Of a DNA stretch of 64,000 nt, positions 1 through 11,046 are shown piece after piece (position 1 is the stretch's first letter; each line of letters opens with the position of its first letter). Source of the DNA: Dactylis glomerata (lineage: Eukaryota > Streptophyta > Magnoliopsida > Poales > Poaceae); assembly GCA_007115705.1 (NCBI GenBank), contig QXEO01000236.1, forward strand, positions 4,871,434-4,935,433, given 5' to 3'. The notes under the pieces are model-generated. The model had not been told where the DNA came from and searched no databases. It saw nothing but the letters and a program-made list of their open reading frames with translations. Made by a program: the position numbers and the translations under genes.

Positions 1-165
1 ATACAGCTTGATTTTAGGAACAAAAAATTCAGTTGAGCAAATAATGTCAGAATGGAAAAAACTATCAATACTAGGAATGTGTCTTTTTGTATCTCCACAA
101 TCGGTTGAAATTTCATTATACAAAAGCTGGCCTTTCACCATCATCGATGGACACAGATAAGGAGA

Positions 166-676
166 CTATACAGTGACATATTGAAAGGAAATTTGCACCT
201 GGCAGCTGATAGCGCAGAAATCGAAGTTAGCTTTCCTCTTTTCCTGGCAATGGATACAGCGGTGTGGATAGTGGTCATATGGAATAGGATCATGTGGTCG
301 CTGCAGATGCATCCAGCGATCCCCATGAAATCGGAGCCACTGGATACGTCTCCAGTCATAGCCAACCCCCTTGCAATCCTCAGCACGGACCATGGTATGT
401 CCACCTATTCTCTGAATCTGTCCAGGCAACAAAAAAGTACAGTTTTCAGGTATAGTCAACACAGGAGAACCATTTAGGCGTTCAGAAGTTCAGAGCTACC
501 CGGGCTATTTTCTGCCTCTGCAGTCCATGTGGTGGATGGGGTGGATCATGATGAAGCAAATGGTTTGGACAGCAATGAGAGCAAAACGCCAGCTCACAAG
601 GGAAGCAGTAGAGGTCTTTCACGCACTGGATCGAGAAGTCATGACTGAGGAAATGCTGGATATAAGCAGCATCCAT
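166..676 (-). CDS. PLATZ-type zinc-binding transcription factor, two coding exons
   Basis: Coding exons read 676-500 and 417-166; the joined protein is about 142 residues. The start is the ATG at 676, just after a good acceptor (TTGCATAGCAG). The 500/417 intron is about 82 bp with GT-AG ends, a pyrimidine tract and phase 0. Exon 1 has the cysteine cluster CFPCELAFCSHCCPNH. Exon 2 has the PLATZ signature MVRAEDC, then RFHGDRWMHLQRPHD, then CIHC and FDFCAISC, matching the C-terminal zinc-binding half of PLATZ proteins. PLATZ proteins bind A/T-rich DNA and act as nuclear repressors or Pol III regulators. This one is short and its first C-x2-H pair is not obvious. A second donor at 199-198 (CAG|GTGCAA), where PLATZ genes often have an intron, could let the protein continue beyond the left edge. 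An untranslated exon probably lies upstream. Family call is fairly sure, exact 3' end is not. Confidence 0.7.
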
Positions 677-1199
677 CCTGCTATGCAACCAAAGCAACAA
701 TGAACAAGATTAAGAATAATAGTGCAATCAGTATGCGTACAGCCATACAGGGGCAGAAATCCATTAAACAATCCAAGTTTCTTGCTTTCTACTGCAGTAG
801 GAGTCTAGATGATTGACAAAGCCTGCACACGGATAATGGGACGAGCACCAGCACCATGGCATCATTTGCTCATGAGGGTGGCGCCCGGGAGTCAAGATAA
901 TCATAATGGTAAGCAAGATAAATTCAAGAATTCGGATGACAGCATGGAACCATGCAGTAATTAAAAACTACCGAGTTGTTGACTCATTCTATCAGGGATT
1001 CAGGGTTCCATGGGATGAAAGTACTAAACTCAGTACTTGTGTGAACTGGCCCGGTGGCTAAACACGGGCAAATCCATGATCCGGCTCAGGAACTGGTTGC
1101 AGAATTCAGAAAAATGAGTACGTTCGAGAAAGAAGGCAAGAACGAAACAACAAGGGAAGAACCTTTGACCGCTAGGGTTTGCAAGATTCAGGAATATAG
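677..1199. other. Upstream/intronic sequence of the PLATZ-like gene
   Basis: No coding exon is visible. The 3' boundary is the acceptor just before the PLATZ start codon, so this is probably an intron in the 5' untranslated region. Confidence 0.4.
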
Positions 1200-2185
1200 G
1201 TAATGATTGCAAGAACAAAAGAAAAGCAAGAACGGGATGGGAAGGATGGGAGGGCAATACCTTTGATTGGAAGATCAAGCGGACTTGTCTTAGCGATCGA
1301 GTATTGGAATATCCTGATACTGGTGATCCTGGAATTGTTTGAGAAATCGATGGAGATGGGTACGGGAATTACTGCAAGAAAGAACGCAAAAACAGAACGA
1401 GAGGGGAGGGGAGGGGTAGTACCTGGATATATGATGCTGCTGCTGCACCTGTTCTTGGCGATAGAATAGAGGAAGATACGGGTACTGGGAGCAGCCTGAA
1501 ATTTTTCAACAATCGCAGCAAGAATATTACGGGAATCAGTGCAAGACGAAGAATGCCAAGAAAACTCGTCAAGAAAGAATGACAAGAACGAGAGGGGAGG
1601 GGAGGGGATGAGGGGTGGGTAGTACCTGGATATATGATGATGCTGCACCTGTTCTTGGCGATAGAACAGGGGAAGATACGGGTACTGTGAGCAGCCTGAA
1701 AATTTTCGAAAATCGCAGCAAGAATATTACGGGAATCAGTGCAATACGAGCAATGCCAAGAAATCGCGTCAAGAAAGAATTTCAAGAACGAGAGGGGAGG
1801 GGAGGGGATGGGGGGTGGATAGTACCTCGATGGATGATGATGATGCACCTGTTCTTGCCGATAGAATAGAGGAAGATACGGGTACCGGAGGAGCCTGAAA
1901 TTTTTCGACAATCGCAGCAAGAAATTACGGGAAATCAGTGCAAGACGAAGAATGCCAAGAACTCATGTCAAAAAAGAACGACAAGAACGAGAGGGGGTCG
2001 GAGGGGATGGGGAGTACCTGAATAGACGATGATGATGTTGCAGTTGTTCTTGGCGATCGAGTAGAGAAAGATACGGGTACTGGGAGATGCCTGAAATTTT
2101 TCGAGAATCGTAGCTAGAAATTAGGGGGAATCACTCCAAGAAGAAAGAATAGCAAGAATGGGAGGGGAGGGGAGTACCTCTTTGT
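1200..2185. repeat. Tandem array of about 200-bp imperfect repeats with G-rich cores
   Basis: The word AGTACCT starts units at 1418, 1621, 1821, 2013 and 2173, with a diverged unit from about 1256; spacings are 203, 200, 192 and 160 bp. Each unit has a block coding nothing obvious (CACCTGTTCTTGGCGAT, then GCAGCAAGAATATTACGG) and ends in a purine run GAGAGGGGAGGGGAGGGG. The open frames on the minus strand repeat with the unit and are not taken as genes. The array lies upstream of the PLATZ-like gene, perhaps in its 5' intron. Confidence 0.8.
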
Positions 2186-2690
2186 GCAGTTCTTGGCAGG
2201 AGCGGATAAAGATAAAGAAGCTGTAGGAAGAGATTGTCTGGGAGGAGACTATGAAGACGGTGTAATTGTTCGAGAAATCGAGCTATATGGGTTGGGGACG
2301 GCGAGACGGAGAGTTCTGCTGTTCCAAGAGAAAGCGGAAGGGGGAAAAGGCGCGGAGGATCTCCTCTAACAATGCCGTTACAGAATTGAAGAGTGGGCCG
2401 AGCCCAGAAGAGCCCATTGGGCAGACCATTGGGTCGCAGTCCTCTTCTCATCTCTGCGGCAGGTAGGAGGTGGGGTGGGGCTGGTGGATTTGGATGCGGA
2501 GGCGGCGGCGGGGGCTGGGCGGCGGCGGTCGTGCGCGGAGTGGGGAGTCGGCGGCGGCGGCGGCTGGAAAGGGCAAGCGGCGCAGCAGTCGCGCGCGGAG
2601 ACTGGAGTGGAGAGGGCAAGCGGCGGAAGTCGCGTGCGGACGAGAGGGAAGGTAGGGCACCCGGCCGTCTTGTATTACTGTGGCAGAGGA
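2186..2690. promoter_or_regulatory. GC-rich segment, possible first exon/promoter of the PLATZ-like gene
   Basis: A strong GC step with repeated GGCGGC trinucleotides lies between AT-rich flanks, typical of grass promoters and first exons. Proline- and arginine-rich open frames in all registers reflect composition. Assignment to the PLATZ-like gene is by position only. Confidence 0.3.
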
Positions 2691-3966
2691 GGATTTTTAT
2701 CTGCGTATATCTCTTTCAAGTCTGCTTTTATCTCGCATCCTACTGGGACAGCAGTACTGTAGTTTTTTATTTTTTTTCACTGGAGATGTTCTGCTTGTTA
2801 ATGCTGAACATTATCGGACATAACTGCATTGATTAATATAAAACAAGGCATCTGTCGTCACCCTCATGCAAGTGTTTCATGATTTTCTCCCAATTTTTTA
2901 GCGTGACATTTCAGCAGAAAAATCTCTTAATCAAAGTAGTGACATTTGAACTGGCAACAAGAGAAAGTTATTCTTTGCATACTTATGAAAGACATAACAA
3001 AACAACAAGAGCCAAGGTTGTTTCCTCCTTACAACAGCAGTATGAGGTAACAGGGGTGAAAGGCAATTGTTAGTTTATCGGAGTAGCTGGTTTTCAGGGA
3101 AACTGATAGTTGTCAGTTAAAGGAATGTTGTTATCTTGTACAGAAATGTTGAACTCTGAACTAGCAGTGCTATTATTTCAGGTCCCTTTTGAAGATCTTA
3201 CTGACAATGACATTGTTACTTTTGTGAACATGTGCAAACTTCTGGAATTATGCTGTTAAGGTCATGCAAACCGGCCAATGAGATAACAAGCTAGTTTTAT
3301 CTCAAATTTCGCTCTTTACTTTTAGTGTTGTGCAAGAATGATCGCTGTTGCACAATTTTGGTTCATTGATTATACGTGTGGTTTGAAATTTGACATGTTG
3401 TGCAATTGATGGCCATGAAAATGTAAATTACTCTATTCTTGAAAGTTCACAAAAGGTCACGCACAAGAATATAGAACAAATAATGAACTGTCTTTTGATA
3501 CTTCAGAAAGCAAGCCTTCATCCGCTTGGCGTAGTGTTTGTTGCTTATTAATCGACAAATCGATATCTACTCCAATCATGAGTAGGGAATGAAATGCTGC
3601 GCTCGCATTGATCCATGTCGTTCTCGCTGGTAGGACCCACCTGCAGTGGGTGGAACGAGGTTGCGCTGGCAGTCGTGGCCGCGTGTCATCCTTTGGCTAC
3701 GCGTGCGGATGAGTCGGTGCGTTTTACAGCCGTTGCCTCGTGTGGAAGGGGGTAAAGGGCAGGGGCGTGGTCAGATTGGTCTATTTGTTTTTCTTTTCGC
3801 TGTCTCGCGGGTGGCCGTGCTGGGGTTTGAGGCGCATTCAAGTATAGCGCTGCCTGGTGGCTGTCGGTGCTGAGGGCGACGCCATGGGGACCGGCAGGCA
3901 GGTGTTCGCTTGCCATGCTCCTTCTTTATCGGAGCTATGCAGGATTCCCCCTTTTCTGCGTTATGT
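2691..3966. other. Intergenic, nothing recognised
   Basis: Mixed AT-rich sequence with no recognisable protein, RNA gene, terminal inverted repeat or tandem repeat. A G/C-richer part starts near 3600. Confidence 0.4.
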
Positions 3967-4624
3967 TCATCCGTTTAGATTTGCTTCAGATTGTATAGCT
4001 GTGTGATGCCTCCTTATGTTTGATTTGTTTGTGTCTGAGAGGTTGATTATGGTGGTGTTCAGATAGGTGAGGCTGAGTTGGGCGGCTGGGGATTGGGGAG
4101 GATGGGCCGGCACGGTCGTGTGGGCAGTCGATTTGGCTGTGTAGTATCGTTTTTGGTTTGTAGATGCCGGCGGCGCAGCCATAAGGTACCTGGTACGTCT
4201 TTCTGCTGTGTGTCCTCTCCGCCGTTTGGAGGGGTTCAGGTGCTTATGTTTCTGGCTGTTGTGCTCGCCGCACTGCCGCAGCGTCCGTGGTGCCGTCTGT
4301 AGTGCCTTCTGGGCCGTCCATGAACTTTTTGCCTTTAACTTCTGCAGGTGATAGTTCTGGGAGTTTACCCTTTTGCTCCATCTGCTGCTTGTGGCAGGAC
4401 TTTTCGCCGTATGTCTTCTGTAGTTGCGAGGGAGAATCGTCGATGAGGCGGATGCTGTGTAGTCCGCACTTGTTTGGTGATTTTCTTCCTTGGTTTCTTT
4501 TCCCATTGATCTGCTGCTGTTTCGTTAGGTGCTTTATTGGTTGACTTCCTTTTGACGTTGGTCTAGGTCTGGTTGTTTGTATTGTTCCTGACAGTGTCTC
4601 TGTTAGTCTGTCCAAGGCATACAT
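3967..4624 (-). other. Unidentified coding-like segment, possibly a retroelement remnant
   Basis: Two overlapping minus-strand frames stay open (3967-4506 and 4244-4624) in lysine-, glutamine- and serine-rich sequence. No domain is recognised. It could be a decayed LINE ORF1 or a chance open region. Confidence 0.2.
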
Positions 4625-7067
4625 GATACATTGCTTTTCCTGAAGGTTGTTCCGTGTACTGCTTCATGTTTTAGCTTTTAGGTTGGCCTTTTTCTTTTCT
4701 GTCTCTACCTGATTTTGGTGTTCTACGTACATTTGTTGCTTGAAGGGAGCTTTGTAGGGATGCCCGGCTTCATTATGAGTGTTCTCGTTGCGGGGAACTT
4801 TGTTAATATTAATCATGAAAATGGTAACCTAATTAGATATGCTTGCTGAAAGCAACTTTTGGCTAATCATCTTTATTTTCTGCATTTTGCCATTCCTTAA
4901 TAATCTTAGGGTGTGTTTGGTATACCATTCCACTTCATCACAATTACCAAAGACACCCTTATGTGTTTGCCTTTTACAGTTTAGAGCTTATCCGATAAAT
5001 GATCTATATCTCAAGTGTCAGCGTATCACAATTTCCAGTCACTTGAAGGCCAGTCTTTGTAATGGTAGGCTTTCCAGGATGTTTCAGTTTTTTTACCTGA
5101 TATGCATCTCCTCACAGCCTTGGATAATATTGCTGAGGATGTCCAGATGGCAGGGGAAGGTGAGGTGGCTTATCAGGCAACACAAGCGGGTGCCTATTTT
5201 ATTGTTGCTATTGCATTATAGATCTTCTGGTTCTGAGGTGAGATCTCTTAGCAGTTATTTGCTTAATTTCTTCCGTAAGAGAGCCATATTTATGCTCCTT
5301 TCAGTTCAATATGTGTATGTTCTCTCCTTAATTTTTATTTACTTGTTTTTCGCTGCATTTCGTAGCTAACTTTCTGCAAAGTTGGAAGGGTGCAGTATTT
5401 ATGTTGTCATTTTTTTGTATACACAATGACTATGAAGGAGCAAATGCCTGAACTTAGGCAATGCAATTTGCATTTTCGGAACTTCAGATGTGAATATGCT
5501 CTGGTCCAGGCTTCTTTAGTCAAGTGTAATCAGTTTTTAGTGTCCAATTTTCTTAATCAAATCATCAAATATAATCAGCTGTTAGTTTTGTCGATTGTAC
5601 TCTGCATTTGATCTTAGGACACTATGTTTCGATAAATTTACTCAAGTACGAAGTTCTTTTTGTTTCGTAACCCCACTCAAAACGGTCATTGGTAAGATAC
5701 AATTCTTAACTCTGAACATTTTTACGCTAATGCTGCTGAAAGCGAAAATATTCTTCTCTACACATGAGCAATAACAGAGACAGTTCACCCACCATGTCTG
5801 TGTTTAGCTTGATAATGTTCTGTGAGTTTATGCAGATTGTTCTCTTACTGTGGGAGTGAGAGGTATTTTGGTTTTATTTTTTTTAGCTATGTTAATGCTG
5901 GTTTATTTCACAGCTCCCGCTATGCTTTGTTTACTCAAAACTTTCTGAATTGTTATCGTCTTCATGCAAGAATTGGAATGACCATGCCACTGAGACTCAA
6001 GGAAAACAAGGAAAACAGTGGAATTAGTAGACCAAGGATTTACATAACACAGCGCTGTTAAATTTCCGTTCTGCTTTTCTGTAGTAATATACTGACAATA
6101 TCTTCATTTTGTTATGTAAGAAAGATGATAGTTGCTGGCACCCGAAGTACGCCAGTAATGCTATGCTCGATGCAAAAAATAAGCAGAGTAGTTGGGTTGG
6201 CGTATCATGTTCTACGACTTGTATGTTCCCATATTGTCATGGACATTGCATTTGCCAATGTCTATGTATGCTGGTTTCCAGTTTGCACTCTACACCTTTT
6301 AATTTTCTCAAAAATATTTTTATGTTCTTCTGTCAAAATGGACTAGTGCGGACGTAAATCCGGTGGCCTGTGCTGCAGCTATAGCTATATGTTTTGTAGC
6401 ATAGTTCTCTCATTGGTGCTCTGTTTTGTTAACACGGAAAGAATAGTACTTCTTGTTTTGTTAATACGGAAAGAACCATACTTTCATCACACAACAATAT
6501 ACTTACGACATGCACCATTATGACAAAATAACACAGAACAGATTGGGCAACCCACTGACAAGCAACAAACTGGAGAAAAAGCGGTGCAGCAAGGCGCACG
6601 CAATTTTCTAGTTACTTATAGCATCGGTAAGTTTTCCTGATATAGTAATATCTCAAAACAAAGTCCTCCAGGTGTGGACATGTAACACCTACATCAAATC
6701 AGAAATTTCTGATGGACCAGTCGTCCTAAAATCCCTCACAGCTTCTGCTGTCAGTTGTTGCTGTAGTCTGCTAGTCGGCTATTGTGTTACTGTGTAGGCC
6801 TTGGGCTACACTTGTTTTAGGAACCTTAGTATGAAATTTAATTGTAAATTTTTGTAGACTGTTTATAAGGTTACATTTACATGAGCATGTCATATACTCA
6901 TGTAATGTTCAGAACTTGTGCTGATGCATATTTGCTTTTTGTTTAACTCTTGATGCACACTTTGTTTATTTTTATTTATTGGTCGATGTGACTCTTTGTT
7001 ACTGTCTGTTATATTATTTATCGACATTCCTCTTGTCCTGCTGAATATGTTAACTTTGTCCTTACAG
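4625..7067. other. AT-rich sequence, nothing firmly recognised
   Basis: No domain-bearing frame is seen. A short direct repeat of TTTTGTTAAYACGGAAAGAA occurs near 6427 and 6457. The segment leads into the Alba-like remnant and may hold its lost 5' part, but no Alba N-terminal motif is found. Confidence 0.35.
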
Positions 7068-7455
7068 TTATTGCAACTGTGGTGGCCATTGCTGAAATTC
7101 TGAAAAACAACGGCCTTGCTGTTGAGAAGAGTTAGTCTTCTTTCTGGTAATTTTCCTTGGATGAAACTTGTTTTCAGGCTTCTAACTTGGTCACCATTAC
7201 CTGCAAAAATCATGACGCCTACTGTTGATGTCAAAGATGTTAGGAGGAACCACCCTATCCAACAGGAGGCCAAGGTTACTGTTCTTCAGATTGCAAATAT
7301 GGAGCTCTTGCTTTTCATAATGTATTCCACATGACTGTTTTTTCTTAACAAGGTAACCTGCACTGGCCAGATTGATATATTGATTGGCAAGCATGAACAT
7401 GTGGCAGTTGCTGGAGAAGAGGGAAGCAGCGAGTGCTGAGGAAGAGCGAAGCTGA
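7068..7455 (+). pseudogene. Alba DNA/RNA-binding protein, decayed C-terminal half
   Basis: Three exon-like blocks in correct order match plant Alba proteins, small chromatin/RNA-binding proteins. Block 1 (7068-7130) follows an acceptor (CTTACAG) and reads IATVVAIAEILKNNGLAVEK, then a GT donor. Block 2 (about 7205-7290) reads KIMTPTVDVKD followed by an altered R-x-x-PIQ-x-x-AK segment. Block 3 (from 7371, after CTGGCCAG) starts IDILIGKHEH and then needs a frame change to reach an acidic EEER tail and the stop at 7453-7455. The acceptor before block 2 has lost its AG (reads CTGCAAAAATC). The N-terminal exons are not found. Retained introns mean a DNA-level copy, not a retrocopy. The parent gene is not in this window. 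Confidence 0.65.
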
Positions 7456-8095
7456 ACCCCGTGGAAGGTTCCTGTTGTAACTTAATTCCACAGTTCTTCC
7501 CGTCTTTGCTGTGTTTCAATGTATGGTGTCTGACAAGAGACATGTGCTAGTAAATCAGTTATATTAAGGACACAGCTTATTTAGTGCGGGTTTTTCTTCT
7601 TCTGTTGGTTTGCTAGGGTTGTATGTCAACTTGTGATCATGGGAGTTAATCAGCATGACACTCTTCTACTCTTGATTTCTCCCCCTATATATTTGGAAGA
7701 TGCCCTGTTCGATGTTGCTCTATGCGTGTGGCCTGCTGACATGCCCGTTCAGAATTGTGTGTGGCTTATATATTCACCTAGAAACTGAGATTCAGGTAAT
7801 TCTTTTCACGTAGCTGCTAATTTTCACGTGCACCTAAATTAAATCAATGTATGTAAGCGGTGAAGAGTTGATAAAACCAAAGCTGCTAATGCCAGACCAC
7901 ACATGAATACAGAAAGATGCAGATCATACATCATTGTTGTACCGAATTCAAGAAAAGTGTCTTATACAGTCTAGGACATTACTGAGACAGACCATAGTTC
8001 CTGAGCACAACAAAGAAAAAATCAAAAATTTAATGTGCCATTTTTACAACTTGGGATTCGATTGCTGTAAGCGCTCCACGCTGCTGCACTTGAAA
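7456..8095. other. Intergenic, nothing recognised
   Basis: No gene, repeat or transposon end is seen between the Alba remnant and the cytochrome c partial copy. Confidence 0.35.
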
Positions 8096-8526
8096 TCTGC
8101 AGAGGAGGTGGCTTCCTTCAGGTTGGTTCTAGAAATGTACTGCATGAGAATCAATGTTTGTATTAACGAGTTATCATGCATGGGAATAACATGAACATGG
8201 AACTGAAAGACTGCGGATCTTCTATGACAAAGGCAAGGCGAATTTGCGAGACAACAGCCAGAATGTGGATAAAGGATTCCATAGAAAACGTAACAACCTT
8301 AAAGCTCTCAATAGGTCAGAAACTGTACATCACACACATTATAATCACACAGGAAAAACATAACCAACAATCTCTTGATAGCTACTATTAGCTTCATTTT
8401 TTTTTTGCGCTAAAAAAAATATAGAACACATTATTTTCATGAGTTGCCAACGCCTAGTATCTTCAGCTACTTCTATAAGCTTCTCTACAGCTTTTTAGGA
8501 GAAGAAAGACAACAGGCAGTACATCT

Positions 8527-8880
8527 TCTTTTTTTTGAAATGGCGGCAAAAGCTTTACCCCAATCTATTTATTACGAAGAAGAGAATGCTCAGTTAATTA
8601 ATGGAAAACTGAGCGAAAACCGATACAATAAAACAACAAACGAACACCCAAAGCTCCGATCAACTAACAACCAACAACCCCTCTCAACCTACTACAACTG
8701 CAAACCGACACATAGAGCACCACGCCGATAAGAAGATCAACTGGATGAACCTGGCAAGTCGAATGGCAACCATCAAACAAGCAGCTACTGCGGAACTTTC
8801 CAGGTGAAGACCATCTTCTTTCTTTTGGTCCTAAGAGACTTCTCCACCTTCCTGATTATTTCTTTGGAAGCCTTTCCCGC
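8527..8880 (-). mobile_element. Possible retroposon 3' fragment inside the cytochrome c duplicate
   Basis: This block has no counterpart in the functional cytochrome c intron. Read on the minus strand it ends with CTTTTGCCGCCATTTC and an A-rich tail (T run at 8528-8535 on plus), like the 3' end of a grass LINE or SINE. A clear target duplication was not found. Confidence 0.35.
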
Positions 8881-9012
8881 CAAGACACATATAATAAAGT
8901 CACAAATTAGATAACTGAATCCCTAGCTTAGCAAAACGTATGAACACAGACGAACATATGCAACACAACTATTCTATATGCAAAACTGAAGTCCCTGATA
9001 ATAAGATAACTT

Positions 9013-9827
9013 TTTTTTTGAAACAATACCATAATATATTAAAGCAACGAACAGTACATGGTAGAGATATATAAGCTGTCTCCAGCAATTACAAAATAAA
9101 GTCTAAGAAAAAACGAGCTAATCTTCGAGGCCTTCAAACTCTTCTTCTTCCATGACACAATCTTGTATTTTCCTGAAGCTAGCCAAAAGATAATGGCACA
9201 GATACCAAACCATAAACCTGTAAATACCAATAGTGGTTCTCCCTTTTTTTAATTTGAGCCGCAGTGCCAAGGCTACGTGCACGCACGCAACCATTAAAAT
9301 AATCATACCACATCGGCAAGAGTACCAATACCAGTATTCCAGGGAAGAGAAACCGAACAGCCTTGTCAACGTCGCTGGAAAGCCGAGAGTACGAATCACC
9401 ATTGTCGAAGACGTAGCAGTCGGGATAAATATTGCGAGGATAACCCTCCTCACGGCAACCAGGAGAAACAATCCAAAACCGATCTGGCGAAGCAAGATAT
9501 TGAAGACCATACCTAAAAAACTGTAATCTTACAACACCATCATTGGCGCCGGAAAGAAGATCTCGTCGCCGAACGAAGAGGTGAAGATCACTTATTATGA
9601 ACGATGACATCTCCATTGACGTAGAAGAAAACGAAGATGGCTACCAAAACACTAACCTAATCTTAGAAAAATACTATTTTTATTGAAATCTCTACTCATA
9701 GATCGGGTTCCCCACCCCTCCTGACACCGACGAGGCTGGCCGGAGGAGGGGGAACCGATCTATGGAGGAGGCGAAGGCTAGGTCAAAAAGGCGGCGGCTG
9801 GGAGACGGACAGAGTCGAGTACCCTGT
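9013..9827 (-). mobile_element. Retroposon with A-tail and 17-bp target-site duplication
   Basis: The 17-bp word TGATAATAAGATAACTT occurs at 8996-9012 and again at 9828-9844, flanking about 815 bp. The left end on plus is a T run, so the insert is a minus-strand retroposon with a poly(A) tail at 9013. Minus-strand frames of 130-145 codons (9118-9616) resemble no domain I know. It is either a non-autonomous LINE derivative or a retroposed transcript. It sits inside the cytochrome c duplicate, so it arrived after that duplication. Confidence 0.65.
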
Positions 9828-10108
9828 TGATAATAAGATAACTTATCAGGGTAGACTGTAGTTGATAATAAGGATTTGCCGAAGGTTGCACCCTAAGCAG
9901 AATATCAATTTAACACATCAACCATTATGCATTGACATGACACAGTACATATAACACACAGAATGTTAAGTTCTCCGGGGGTTTTTATTGGAAAAAAGGA
10001 ATAGCAAGACTGCATGAGCCATACTGCTTTAAAAGTACGAACAAACCCCTCTCTAGCTCACGTGAGAAAGATGCTGCTCATCGAAAAGGAGCACACAGAA
10101 GAAAAACT

Positions 10109-10193
10109 CGTGGTCGGCAGCAGGATTCGAACCTGCGCGGGCAAAGCCCACATGATTTCTAGTCATGCCCGATAACCACTCCGGCACGACCAC
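10109..10193 (-). tRNA. tRNA-Ser (anticodon AGA) with a 3-nt insertion, possibly a pseudogene
   Basis: Read from 10193: acceptor strand GTGGTCG, D-arm GCCGGAGTGGTTATCGGGC, anticodon stem CATGA/TCATG with loop CTAGAAA (AGA at 10160-10158), a long serine variable arm, T-arm GCAGG-TTCGAAT-CCTGC and acceptor partner CGACCAC, a perfect seven-pair match. Three extra bases (TGC) lie between the T-stem and the acceptor 3' strand, where a normal tRNA has none; the plus strand reads GCAGCAGG, so this looks like a small GCA duplication. Length is 85 instead of about 82. The arms are otherwise intact. There is no intron. Confidence 0.8.
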
Positions 10194-10674
10194 AACGTGT
10201 CTGTTTTCAGACTTTTCATCTAAAGAGCCGATAAGATAACTTGTGATATCCTGAGAGCTGACTCCCTTGGTCGTAAGCATGTGTTCGGCTTAGGCAGTTT
10301 CGTTTGTTAATTTATATATACAGCTGCTCTGGAAAATACATCGATGCTCTCGGTGCCTAGCACATCACCCGAGGAAATTACTAGCATTGCACCCTAGGTA
10401 AAAAAGATAAAATCGACATACCAATATACATGTACTATTCATACTATATTCGTCATAGATTTGTTTTTTTAGATTATTTCAAACCCAAACATTTTTATAC
10501 TAGTACAATACTTTTGTTTCCAGGAGGTTTTATTTTTTGTCTTCAATTTTAAAATTCCTATGAATTTTTGCGTTATAGGCTTATCAAGTAGCCACCGCCA
10601 AAGCTAGTCTTCCTTTCTTTCCCATGTTCATTATTCTTGCTAATATAGGATTATGATTGATTGTTTTAGTTCTA
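10194..10674. other. Intergenic, nothing recognised
   Basis: AT-rich sequence between the tRNA and the Stowaway MITE, no recognisable feature. Confidence 0.35.
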
Positions 10675-10832
10675 CTCCCTCCGTTTTAAAATATAAGATG
10701 TTTTAGACTTGTGAAGCAAATGTATCTAGACATGCTTTAGTGTGTATATTCAAGTAAACCTACACACTAAAAGATGTCTAAATACACTTGCTTCACAAAG
10801 CTAAAACATCTTATATTTTGAAACGGAGGGAG
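10675..10832. mobile_element. Stowaway (Tc1/mariner-type) MITE
   Basis: The ends are CTCCCTCCG and CGGAGGGAG, flanked by TA at 10673-10674 and 10833-10834. The whole 158 bp folds into a long hairpin (AAAATATAAGATGTTTTAG pairs with its complement at the right end). This is the standard grass Stowaway structure. Confidence 0.95.
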
Positions 10833-10937
10833 TATTATGTTTAAACAGTGCAACTCAGTTGAGTGTCATGCTCTGTCAATATGTTTCAGGTGTTGTCATT
10901 CCGATTTACTACAGTTGCCAATCTCAGGAGTTGTCAG

Positions 10938-11046
10938 CTACAGCCATTCTTCGCTGTGTCTTTGTATCTTGATAGGACCGATCGTTCAGTATCTACAGCC
11001 ATTCTCGCTGTGTCTTTGTATCTTGATAGGACTGATCGTTCAGTAT
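10938..11046. repeat. Two-copy tandem duplication of about 55 bp
   Basis: Units 10938-10992 and 10993-11046 share CTACAGCCATTC, TCGCTGTGTCTTTGTATC and GATCGTTCAGTAT, with one indel and one substitution. Confidence 0.85.

Larger units (their letters stand above)
8096..9965 (-). pseudogene. Broken partial duplicate of the cytochrome c gene (exon 3 and introns)
   Basis: A patchwork is colinear with the cytochrome c gene at 11640-12870. The exon 3 remnant at about 8103-8145 keeps both ends of the exon (GGCTTCCTTCAG and GAAATGTACTGCATG) but lacks about 57 bp of its middle. Intron 2 matches follow (CATGCATGGGAATAACATG near 8177; AGGAAAAACATAACCAACAATC near 8350; GCTTTTTAGGAGAAG near 8489; TATGAACACA near 8939). 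Intron 1 matches lie at 9865-9960. Exon 2 is absent; that interval now holds a retroposon. The copy cannot make cytochrome c. Confidence 0.7.

Noticed and set aside
1369..1920. Minus-strand frames of 158-183 codons rich in SIAKNR and PSPPLSFL
   Set aside because: Explained by the about 200-bp repeats; composition is pyrimidine-driven and units differ by indels not divisible by three.
2131..2836. Overlapping proline-, arginine- and glycine-rich frames on both strands
   Set aside because: Compositional openness in a GC-rich block; no conserved motif.
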